A DNA stretch of 6,913 nucleotides from Lactobacillaceae bacterium (GTDB lineage Bacteria; Bacillota; Bacilli; Lactobacillales; Lactobacillaceae), in the NCBI GenBank assembly GCA_031261865.1, contig JAISIV010000033.1:1-6913 (forward strand), written 5' to 3'. This document shows positions 1 through 5,488 of the stretch, piece by piece. The notes under the pieces were generated by a model. That model saw only the letters and a program-made list of their open reading frames with translations, ran no database searches and had not been told where the DNA came from. Numbering within the stretch: the stretch's first letter is position 1; each line of letters opens with the position of its first letter. The position numbers and the translations under genes are program-made.

Positions 1-455
1 TATGGATTATTTTTGTCGCCGGATCTTGGTTTGCTAAGGACCTCATTTTTAAAGACGCCGTCAGTTTTGGTGAAAACGACCTGGTCTACACTCGTTCAGT
101 ATTTTTAACTCCTTGGAGAATCGCATTGGCTTTATTGGTTATTTGGACGCTGATACCTAAATACGCTGCCGTTAAAGTTTCCAAAGAATACATCTATATC
201 AATAAGTTATTCTGGCATTTCAAATATCCGATTTCTCAGATTAAAAACTTAAGTATGTCCAACACTGACATATCTTATATTGATGTTGATGGCTTCAAAA
301 AATGGACCCAATATTATTATTTGGGTTTTGAATTAAAAGGGGACAAGAAGAAATTTCGTTTTACTCATTTGACACAAAAAGAATGGGATCAATTCCGATT
401 GGCTGTGATTGAGAGATTGGGGAGTTCAACAGATAGTATTTTAAGTCGTATGTAA
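1..455 (+). CDS. Membrane protein with C-terminal PH-like domain, 5' end outside the window
   Basis: The reading frame (codons from position 3) is open back to the window edge, so this is the C-terminal ~150 residues of a longer protein; the TTG at 126 is probably an internal codon, not the start. A hydrophobic stretch at the edge (WIIFVAGSWF) and a second at about residues 41-55 (RIALALLVIWTLIP) suggest two membrane helices. They are followed by a ~90-residue soluble part rich in alternating aromatic and hydrophobic residues (KVSKEYIYINKLFWHFKYP, then a helix with KEWDQFRLAVIERL). Two helices followed by a beta-rich domain with a final helix is the layout of small membrane-anchored PH-like (YdbT/EbsA-like) proteins; I infer that fold but do not recognise the family. 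The gene converges on the toxin gene with only 9 bp between stops, and I see no clear terminator. Confidence 0.6.
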   Translation, partial: WIIFVAGSWFAKDLIFKDAVSFGENDLVYTRSVFLTPWRIALALLVIWTLIPKYAAVKVSKEYIYINKLFWHFKYPISQIKNLSMSNTDISYIDVDGFKKWTQYYYLGFELKGDKKKFRFTHLTQKEWDQFRLAVIERLGSSTDSILSRM

Positions 456-464
456 TTTCCTATT

Positions 465-773
465 TTAAAAAGCAATTTTCATTTGCCTTGACGATGCAAT
501 TGGACCAATGATGATAAATTGATTTTCAATTCGGTAAAAGATGGCGTATTGATTGCCAATAAGAATTCTTCTGGTTGGAATTGGAAAACCAAAGGTTGCA
601 GAAACATCAGCATAGCGTTCTGGCCACTGTTTGAGAGAATTAATTCCGGTTTCAACCATTTTGGAGTATTTTCGAATTTTCGAATCATCTAATTCGATTT
701 CTTTCCAAAAATTTTGAACTTCTCTGAATGAAATTGTAAATTTATCAGTTATGACGATTTTGAATTCATTCAC
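465..773 (-). CDS. Type II toxin, RelE/ParE fold
   Basis: The predicted product has 102 residues. RelE/ParE toxins are small mRNA interferases or gyrase poisons neutralised by the antitoxin from the same operon. What is visible: an N-terminal beta strand (FKIVIT), a long helical middle, and a C-terminal core reading RRILIGNQYAIFYRI, then IIIGPI and SSRQ. This matches the family pattern of a strand with paired Arg, a G.Y.IFYRI strand, and a last strand with a basic residue. I chose the GTG at 771-773, because GGGGTGA lies 8 nt upstream as a ribosome binding site. That start overlaps the antitoxin stop by 8 nt (GTGAATGA), typical of translational coupling. An ATG at 792-794 would add seven residues but has a poor binding site. 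I cannot tell RelE (RNase) from ParE (gyrase) activity. Confidence 0.75.
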   Translation of the reverse strand: MNEFKIVITDKFTISFREVQNFWKEIELDDSKIRKYSKMVETGINSLKQWPERYADVSATFGFPIPTRRILIGNQYAIFYRIENQFIIIGPIASSRQMKIAF

Positions 774-1038
774 TTTTACCGTCACCCCAGCCATATTTAC
801 CGAATTCTTTAATCATTTCCTCTTCTGAAACTATATGATTCTGCCAATCAGCAAAACCATCTTCGATCCAGTCCCTAAATCTTTGAAGTTCAACCTCTCT
901 TAGGTTGAAGGTGACTTTACCATCTTCAATTTCGTATGGAATTTCTTCGCCTTCCTTTAAATCCCAATCTGCAGGGAAAATAGCACCCAAAGAATTTCCG
1001 ATTTTTCTAATTTTTAATTGTTTGATTTTGTTCGCCAT
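766..1038 (-). CDS. Type II antitoxin, MazE/SpoVT-AbrB fold
   Basis: The predicted product has 90 residues. Residues 1-40 carry the swapped-hairpin DNA-binding signature (KIRKIGNSLGAIFP, then L.EG..I.YEIEDGKVTF), which binds the operon's own promoter. The C-terminal half (FRDWIEDGF..W, ending EFGKYGWGDGKSE) is acidic and aromatic, as expected of the toxin-binding tail. I chose the ATG at 1036-1038 because the domain starts immediately after it; an in-frame ATG at 1084-1086 would add 16 unrelated residues and run through the promoter. No Shine-Dalgarno sequence precedes the chosen start, and the -10 box is only about 13 nt upstream, so the message is probably leaderless or nearly so. It is first in a two-gene minus-strand operon with the RelE/ParE toxin. 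A MazE-type antitoxin with a RelE/ParE toxin is a known mixed pairing. Confidence 0.8.
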   Translation of the reverse strand: MANKIKQLKIRKIGNSLGAIFPADWDLKEGEEIPYEIEDGKVTFNLREVELQRFRDWIEDGFADWQNHIVSEEEMIKEFGKYGWGDGKSE

Positions 1039-1039
1039 A

Positions 1040-1058
1040 GTTATAACATTATTATAAC
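1040..1058. promoter_or_regulatory. Inverted-repeat operator over the toxin-antitoxin promoter
   Basis: Perfect 7-bp arms GTTATAA and TTATAAC lie around a 5-bp spacer, directly in front of the antitoxin ATG. On the minus strand it contains a perfect -10 box, TATAAT (1051-1056); the -35 region is weak (CTTCTT/ACTTCT near 1073-1079). An antitoxin or toxin-antitoxin complex bound here would block RNA polymerase, the usual autoregulation of such operons. The repeat is seen; its use as an operator is inferred. Confidence 0.6.
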
Positions 1059-1139
1059 TCGGAGAAATATTTAAGAAGTCGATCATACTTCTTTATACGA
1101 ATTAGACGAACCAAAACGACAAAATAAATTCTGAAAGTC

Positions 1140-1188
1140 AATTTGTCTATAAATTGGTCTAGAAAAACTTACAATTGGTATAAAAAAT
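1140..1188 (+). repeat. Three direct repeats upstream of the PTS operon, probable regulator sites
   Basis: The repeats read AATTTGTCTATAAA (1140-1153), AATTGGTCTAGAAAAA (1152-1167) and AATTGGTATAAAAAAT (1173-1188). The last two start exactly 21 bp apart, two helical turns, so one protein could bind the same DNA face twice. The half-site ATTGGTCTAGA resembles operators of GntR/HutC-type sugar regulators, but no such regulator gene is in the window. A -10-like TATATT (1202-1207) and TATAAA (1223-1228) lie downstream, neither with a convincing -35 box at normal spacing. An activator-dependent promoter is therefore plausible. Confidence 0.4.
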
Positions 1189-1255
1189 GTCTTGATGCTT
1201 CTATATTTATCTATTGTTGTTTTATAAAGTTTCTCGTTTAGTTTAGAAAGGAAAC

Positions 1256-1370
1256 GCGCTCAGCAAAGCATCACCTAGGCTCTAAGCACCTTAAATCAAA
1301 AATCCTCACTACGTTCGATTTTCAATTTAAGGCGGCTTGACGCTACGGTGACAATCGCTTTGCCTCGCGC
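1256..1370. repeat. Long imperfect palindrome (REP/MITE-like) in front of the PTS gene
   Basis: Two arms pair through successive blocks: GCGC (1256-1259 with 1367-1370), GCAAAGC (1263-1269 with 1357-1363), TCACC (1271-1275 with 1347-1351), TAG (1276-1278 with 1343-1345), AAGC (1284-1287 with 1335-1338), CCTTAAAT (1289-1296 with 1325-1332) and AAAATC (1299-1304 with 1317-1322). The loop is 12 nt. About 37 base pairs in a ~115-nt element of higher GC than its flanks suggest a mobile palindromic repeat rather than a terminator, since no T-run follows. It separates an SD-like AGAAAGGA (1245-1252) from the start codon at 1382, which has no SD of its own. Transcripts starting upstream would carry this hairpin in the 5' leader. 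Confidence 0.7.
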
Positions 1371-1381
1371 TCTAGATATAT

Positions 1382-2734
1382 ATGGAAAATTTCATGAAAA
1401 AATTAGAAAAGTGGTTGGTTCCATTCGGCTCTAAGTTGGCCGGAAATTCAATTTTAAGCGCCATTCGTGATGGAATCGCTGTTGTTATTCCGCTTGTTAT
1501 GGCGGGTTCAATCGCTTTGATTATCAAAAACTTCCCAATTACTTCTTGGACTAATTGGTTGGCAAAAGATGGGCTAGGGTTTTCTAACTTCCTGCTCCAA
1601 CTTTATTATGGAAGTTTCGCCTTAATGGCTCTTGTGGCGGTTTTTGGAATCGCTTACGCTTACGCTAAAAGAAAGAATGTCGATCCACTTGCGGCTGGAA
1701 TTATTTCTCTAGCTTCATATGTCATCACATTGCCTTTTTCAACAACCATTGCAACTACTGCAATCAAGTCTCAAAGTACAAATGCTAAAGGGGTGACAAA
1801 TATCGTAGCCTCTGCAACTGGCCAAGGAATCGATTTTACTTTGCTCGGTTCTCAAGGACTCTTCGGAGCTATCTTAGTTGGTTTGATTTCGGCGGTAATT
1901 TTCACTTGGTTTGTCACTCATAAAATTACTATCAAGATGCCTGAAACCGTGCCACCTGCAGTTGCTAATTCGTTTACCGCTTTAATTCCCGGCGTTGTTA
2001 TTCTTTTGTTCTGGGATTTGATTCAGGCTGGCCTTGCTGCTACTCCGATGCACTCATTGAATAATATGATGACCGTTATTTTGGGACAACCATTAACTGT
2101 CTTTGGAAGTTCAATTTGGGGGGTTGTAATTATTGTTGCCCTCAACTCAATTCTTTGGTTTGTTGGTGTTCACGGTGGAAATATTACTTTTGCAATCATG
2201 GACCCAATTTATCTAGCGCTGATGGCTCAAAACCTTCAAGCATACGAAGCGCACAAAGCCATTCCAAACATCGTTTCACGTCCGTTCATGGATAACTTCA
2301 TTTACCTCGGTGGTGGAGGAGCGACACTTGGTTTGGTTATTGCATTGACATTATTTGCTAAATCTCGTCAATACAAAACACTCAAACCACTTGTTATGGT
2401 TCCTGGAATTTTCAACATCAATGAACCAACTATGTTTGGTGTTCCGGTTGTCCTCAATGTTTACTTGATTATTCCATTCATTGTTACTCCAATCGTTAAC
2501 GCTCTTATCTCATATTCAGCAATGGCAATTGGGCTTGTTGCACGCACGACTGGTGTGGCTTTGCCATGGACGCTCCCACCAATCGTTTCAGGATTCTTGG
2601 CAACGTCTTCTTGGACTGGGGCAGCTTTGCAAGCGGTATTAATCGTGCTTGATATTCTTATCTGGTTCCCATTCTTAAAGATCAGCGACAATCGCGAACT
2701 CGCTTTGGAAAACGGTGAAGTAAAGGAAGCTTAA
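1382..2734 (+). CDS. celB: PTS EIIC permease, lactose/cellobiose family
   Basis: The 450-residue product has the family's usual length. It is the membrane channel of a phosphotransferase system, moving a sugar inward while EIIB phosphorylates it. It has about ten hydrophobic segments, an N-terminal amphipathic lead (KLEKWLVPFGSKLA) and IRDGIAVVIPLVMAGSIA. Family motifs are VHGGN (residues 263-267) and FNINEPTMFGVPVVLN (344-359), whose His and Glu line the sugar site in this family. No EIIA or EIIB is encoded beside it, so it must borrow them. The substrate is uncertain: the family serves cellobiose, chitobiose and lactose, and the partner gene downstream suggests a phosphorylated amino sugar or MurNAc-containing sugar. 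ATG 1382 lacks a ribosome binding site; ATG 1394 has only GGAAAA nearby. The start is therefore ambiguous by four residues. Confidence 0.9.
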   Translation: MENFMKKLEKWLVPFGSKLAGNSILSAIRDGIAVVIPLVMAGSIALIIKNFPITSWTNWLAKDGLGFSNFLLQLYYGSFALMALVAVFGIAYAYAKRKNVDPLAAGIISLASYVITLPFSTTIATTAIKSQSTNAKGVTNIVASATGQGIDFTLLGSQGLFGAILVGLISAVIFTWFVTHKITIKMPETVPPAVANSFTALIPGVVILLFWDLIQAGLAATPMHSLNNMMTVILGQPLTVFGSSIWGVVIIVALNSILWFVGVHGGNITFAIMDPIYLALMAQNLQAYEAHKAIPNIVSRPFMDNFIYLGGGGATLGLVIALTLFAKSRQYKTLKPLVMVPGIFNINEPTMFGVPVVLNVYLIIPFIVTPIVNALISYSAMAIGLVARTTGVALPWTLPPIVSGFLATSSWTGAALQAVLIVLDILIWFPFLKISDNRELALENGEVKEA

Positions 2735-2735
2735 A

Positions 2736-3824
2736 ATGTCAGAACTTGGAATCTCTGTTTATTTAAAAGAAGATAACTTGGACGAAAATATTACCTATAT
2801 TAAAAAGGCCGCGGAACTTGGTTTTACGCGCCTTTTTACTTCTATGCTAGAAATCGTTGGTGAACCCGATCAGCATATCGCCGGTTTCAAAAAACTAATT
2901 GATGTAGCTAATAAAGTTGGTATGAAGACAACTGTCGACATCAATCCAGCGTTATTCGACGAACTCGGTATCAAGTACGATGATTTGTCTTTCTTTAAAG
3001 AGCTCGGTGCTTGGGCTATCCGCTTAGATGAAGGTTTCACCGGTTTAGAAGAAACCCAAATGACCCACAACCCACTTGGCTTGAAAATTGAAACCAATAT
3101 TTCTCGTGGCGGACACTACATTGAATCCGTGATGGATTATTCTCCTAATAGAGATGCGTTAATTGGCAGTCATAACTTTTATCCGCAAAAATACACTGGT
3201 TTAGATAAAGACTATTTCAATGGAACTGCGGGTCTCTATAAAAGTTACAATTTGCAAACCTCAGCCTTTGTTAGTGCTCCTAGTGCTACTCAGGGGCCTT
3301 GGCCTGTTTCTGATGGGTTGGTTAGTTTAGAAGATCATCGTAATTTGCCTTTGGCGACGCAAGTACAATGGATGAAATTTAATCCAAATATCGACAATAT
3401 CTTTATCGGTAATGCTCATGCCTCTGATGAAGAATTGGAGGAAGCTGCCACAGCTTTTAAAAGAACCATGCCGCTTCTACATGTTCTTAAAAATGGAGAA
3501 CCGACTGAACTGGAGACAAAAATTGTTGAAGGCAAGAATCAGCTCTATCGCGGAGATCGTTCGTCATACGTAATCCGTAGTACACAATCTCGTGTTGATT
3601 ACAAAAACGAACCGTTGGCACCACGGAATACCGAAACCGTAAATCAATATGATGTTTTAATTGCAAATGAAAACTACGGTCAATACAAGGCCGAGCTTCA
3701 AATTGCAATTAAGCCTTTAGAAAATGATGGGCGTATGAATGTGGTTGGACGTATTCATCCCGACGATATTATTTTGATTTCTGAAATTAATCCATGGTCC
3801 AGCTTCCAGCTTAAATTCGTTTAA
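2736..3824 (+). CDS. mupG: DUF871 family protein, MupG-like 6-phospho-N-acetylmuramidase
   Basis: The 362-residue product is the normal length for this two-domain family. Residues ~1-235 form the TIM-barrel part: LGISVYL, GFTRLFTSMLE, TVDINP, IRLDEGF (95-101), SHNFYP (145-150), GPWPVSDG and LEDHR (198-202). Residues ~245-362 form the beta-rich cyclophilin-like C-terminal domain. MupG cleaves MurNAc-6-phosphate from the disaccharide MurNAc-6P-GlcNAc, a step in recycling cell-wall sugar brought in by a PTS; the enzyme is cytosolic. It starts one base after the permease stop, with its ribosome binding site (AAAGGAAG) inside the permease's last codons, so the two are cotranscribed and their substrates are probably linked. 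No MurQ etherase, NagZ or RpiR-type regulator is present here. The exact sugar is inferred from family and neighbour. Confidence 0.85.
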   Translation: MSELGISVYLKEDNLDENITYIKKAAELGFTRLFTSMLEIVGEPDQHIAGFKKLIDVANKVGMKTTVDINPALFDELGIKYDDLSFFKELGAWAIRLDEGFTGLEETQMTHNPLGLKIETNISRGGHYIESVMDYSPNRDALIGSHNFYPQKYTGLDKDYFNGTAGLYKSYNLQTSAFVSAPSATQGPWPVSDGLVSLEDHRNLPLATQVQWMKFNPNIDNIFIGNAHASDEELEEAATAFKRTMPLLHVLKNGEPTELETKIVEGKNQLYRGDRSSYVIRSTQSRVDYKNEPLAPRNTETVNQYDVLIANENYGQYKAELQIAIKPLENDGRMNVVGRIHPDDIILISEINPWSSFQLKFV

Positions 3825-3849
3825 CAGACTCCTAACGGAGTCTGTTTTT
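3823..3849 (+). terminator. Intrinsic terminator of the permease-mupG operon
   Basis: A 10-bp perfect stem (AACAGACTCC with GGAGTCTGTT), a 4-nt TAAC loop and a run of five T's start at the mupG stop codon. This is a strong rho-independent terminator. Confidence 0.92.
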
Positions 3850-3881
3850 GCATTAAAATTAAAGCAACGAAAAGAGGAATT

Positions 3882-4436
3882 ATGGCAAACTACAATAATG
3901 ATCCACAGCGTTTAGCGCGTGATATGAAAAACCCAATTTTAGCCGAATATCATGATGAATTCGGACAAAAAGTGACTGATACAAATACATTATTTGAACG
4001 TCTAATGACTCATGTTTACGCAATCGGTTTGAAGTGGGAAACGATTGTCCCAAAAATGCCTGACTACGAAAAACTTTTTTACAACTATGACGTTAATAAA
4101 GTTGCTGGCATGTCTGAAGATGAAGTGTTCGAAAAAATCGCTGATTATCCAAATGTAATTGATAACCAGGGTAAAATAAAGGCCACTCTTTCTAACGCTC
4201 GTACTATTCGAGATTTGGAAGTCAACGGTACGAAATTCATTGATTATCTGACTGGATTAGTTCCTGGTGATGTTGTCATTTCAACTCATGAGCAAAATGA
4301 AAAAGTTACCACTCAAATCAGCGAACAAATGAAAAAAGACGGTTTCAAATACACTGGTCCTTCAACTGTTAGTACTTTCTTTCACGGTATAGGTTTATTA
4401 CCCTTGTTCTCACAGTTGGATAACGTTAATGAGTAA
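3882..4436 (+). CDS. Tag-like DNA glycosylase-fold protein lacking usual catalytic and zinc residues
   Basis: The 184-residue product aligns end to end with DNA-3-methyladenine glycosylase I (Tag). It keeps EYHDEFG (Tag YHDNEWG), AIGLKWETIVPK (Tag QAGLSW region), the GKIKATLSNAR helix-hairpin-helix segment and KKDGFKYTGPSTVSTFFHGIGLL. Tag excises alkylated adenine from DNA. By hand alignment to E. coli Tag, Tyr16 and His17 correspond to Tyr23 and His24, and Trp46 to Trp52. Glu38 corresponds to His44. The N-terminal Cys and the C-terminal His/Cys zinc ligands are absent, since the protein ends LLPLFSQLDNVNE. It is therefore a divergent paralogue that may bind other bases or have lost glycosylase activity. 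AGAGGAA precedes the ATG. A -10-like TAAAAT (3854-3859) has no clear -35 box. Confidence 0.75.
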   Translation: MANYNNDPQRLARDMKNPILAEYHDEFGQKVTDTNTLFERLMTHVYAIGLKWETIVPKMPDYEKLFYNYDVNKVAGMSEDEVFEKIADYPNVIDNQGKIKATLSNARTIRDLEVNGTKFIDYLTGLVPGDVVISTHEQNEKVTTQISEQMKKDGFKYTGPSTVSTFFHGIGLLPLFSQLDNVNE

Positions 4437-4495
4437 AGCGCAGCAACTTTTAATTAGCTTCTATTCGCTTCGAGGACGCGACGACTTAGGAGTGA

Positions 4496-5007
4496 ATTTT
4501 TGTCAATCCTGAAAATGAGGTTGCTATTTACGGGAATATTAAAAGTAACCCATTTAATGACAAAATTTGGTTCATTTATCAATATACAAATGACAAGAAA
4601 AACCCTGCAACTGATTTAGTTAATCAACTATCGAAAATCAGCTCCACGCAGAACAAGGTAAATATTAGCTTGAACCGAAATCGTATTTTGGTCCTTTTGT
4701 TTTTCAGTTTAATTTCAATTTACATCGGTGTCTCAACTTATTTAATGGGACACGGTTTACTAATAGCTATTGCTTCCCTGGAGTGTTTATGGGAATTTCA
4801 TGGCCCACATTTTTCTATGGAAAATTCCGATCTAGAGATAAAAATAGACAGCGTGAACTTTGTGCGCGTCAACTAGAAAGTCTTTTGAAAATCGAAAACA
4901 ATACAATCATGTTCCAAAGCATCATCCAAAATTGGATTGAAGGCGAACACATTCAACCAACTGCGGTTAAGCATCCTTGGCTTTGGGATATGTTAAAAAG
5001 AAAGTAG
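4496..5007 (+). pseudogene. Decayed gene for a two-helix membrane protein
   Basis: Two frames join into one plausible ~168-residue protein. Frame 2 from 4496 reads NPENEVAIYGN, a soluble part, then a membrane helix (RILVLLFFSLISIYIGV). It continues to about 4778 and then loses sense, ending at 4876. Frame 1 takes over near 4777-4783 (GVFMGISWPTFFYGKF, then basic RSRDKNRQREL) and runs to 5007. One missing G in CTGGAG at about 4779-4783 would restore ASLGVFMG across the join. The start is also damaged: AGGAG (4488-4492) is followed 9 nt later by GTC, where an ATG would give M-N-P-E-N; alternatively a T is gained in the T-run 4497-4501 after GTG 4492-4494. I do not recognise the family. The layout (soluble, two helices, cytosolic tail) resembles YcxB-type proteins only superficially. 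Sequencing error is possible for each lesion. Confidence 0.55.
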
Positions 5008-5031
5008 GCTTCACCGGTTTGCTCACGAGTC

Positions 5032-5080
5032 ATTTAAGTCGAATCCTCAACTTTATCAAAGTCGAAATAATTGATTAAAT
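5032..5080. repeat. Imperfect inverted repeat between pseudogene and RNA locus
   Basis: ATTTAAGTCGAAT pairs with ATTGATTAAAT with two bulged G's, and an inner ACTTT/AAAGT hairpin sits in the loop. There is no T-run, so it is not a standard terminator. Nothing else is evident in 5008-5130. Confidence 0.35.
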
Positions 5081-5132
5081 AGCTAACTAAAGATGGTGGA
5101 AGAACGCTTTTCCGTTGTTTGAGTAATTAAAG

Positions 5133-5161
5133 TTGTCAAACGAAAAATTATTTGATATATT
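5133..5161 (+). promoter_or_regulatory. Sigma-A-type promoter for the tandem RNA locus
   Basis: TTGTCA (5133-5138), a 17-bp spacer and TATATT (5156-5161) make the best promoter in the window. Transcription would start near 5168, about 12 nt before the first structured RNA. The spacing fits a leader RNA whose P1 stem forms almost at the 5' end. Confidence 0.7.
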
Positions 5162-5179
5162 ATCCAAGACATATAAATA

Positions 5180-5314
5180 AGCCTATCCAGAAGCAGGGAG
5201 AGATATCACTCGATGAACTGCTACCAACCTACTAGTAATAGCAAGGTGGTCCTTTGATAAAAGATGGGCTCGTTATTACTTTTGTAAGCGAGCCTGATTA
5301 AGGTTCGCTTTTTT
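5180..5314 (+). promoter_or_regulatory. Riboswitch-like structured leader RNA, copy 1, with terminator
   Basis: Stems: P1 AGCCTATC (5180-5187) with GATGGGCT (5263-5270); P2 AGCAG (5192-5196) with CTGCT (5218-5222), then a GGA/GATGAA asymmetric joint like a kink-turn; P2b GAG/CTC (5198-5200, 5209-5211) closing an AGATATCA loop; and ACCAACC (5223-5229) facing AAGGTGGT (5243-5250). ATCA in the P2b loop can pair with TGAT (5255-5258). The order GGAGAGA, GATGAA, CAACC, AAGGTG parallels the SAM-I core (GGAGGGA, GATGAA, GGCAACC, AAGGTGCTAA), but the block after GGTG differs and P4 is missing. P1's GGGCT overlaps the antiterminator strand GGCTCG (5267-5272), which otherwise pairs with CGAGCC (5289-5294). 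Ligand-stabilised P1 would therefore favour termination. No clear gene follows before copy 2. Confidence 0.75.
5287..5314 (+). terminator. Attenuation terminator of RNA copy 1
   Basis: AGCGAGCC (5287-5294) pairs with GGTTCGCT (5302-5309) across a 7-nt loop, followed by six T's. Its 5' strand is shared with the antiterminator hairpin that starts at 5267, so the two folds exclude each other. Confidence 0.85.
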
Positions 5315-5385
5315 ATTGCCGTTGAATTGTCTAACCTCTGCAAATCAAATGGCAGCTGTCTGTGCGGTATGTCGGCCTAATCGAA

Positions 5386-5456
5386 ATTCCAACACACATT
5401 TTTTACCTCTTATGTTTTTGTTGTTTACCCTCTTATGTATGTATTTTGGTTGGAAT
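5386..5456. repeat. Separated inverted repeat between the two RNA copies
   Basis: ATTCCAAC (5386-5393) and GTTGGAAT (5449-5456) are perfect 8-bp inverted arms flanking a T-rich 55-bp segment. It could be an operator pair or a remnant; the function is unknown. Confidence 0.3.
5402..5438 (+). repeat. Direct repeat upstream of RNA copy 2, possible activator sites
   Basis: TTTACCTCTTATGT (5402-5415) and TTTACCCTCTTATGT (5424-5438) lie 22-23 bp apart, about two helical turns. Downstream is a weak promoter-like pair: TTGTTG (5418-5423), an 18-bp spacer and TATTTT (5442-5447). If real, it would let copy 2 be transcribed independently of copy 1. I see no supported gene in 5315-5488. Confidence 0.35.
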
Positions 5457-5488
5457 CTAAATTAGAACAGAAAAATTAAAAATAAAGC

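Noticed and set aside
479..688. Minus-strand frame of 69 codons inside the toxin gene
   Set aside because: It overlaps the toxin in another frame and has no family features.
766..1086. Longer antitoxin starting at 1086
   Set aside because: The extra 16 residues run through the -10 box and operator, and the MazE-fold domain begins at the ATG at 1038.
1172..1200. Sigma-54 promoter upstream of the PTS gene
   Set aside because: GG at 1177-1178 has no GC doublet at the required distance.
1249..1262. Catabolite (cre) site AGGAAACGCGCTCA
   Set aside because: Three mismatches to the strict consensus, and it overlaps the edge of the palindromic element.
2461..3708. Minus-strand frames opposite the permease and mupG genes (2461-2691, 2870-3097, 3487-3708)
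   Set aside because: They are antisense shadows of well-supported genes, without ribosome binding sites or recognisable domains.
5180..5314. T-box leader, because of AAGGTGGT followed by a terminator
   Set aside because: There is no long Stem I or specifier loop, no TGGN bulge in an antiterminator and no downstream amino-acid gene; the ~135-nt size is too small.
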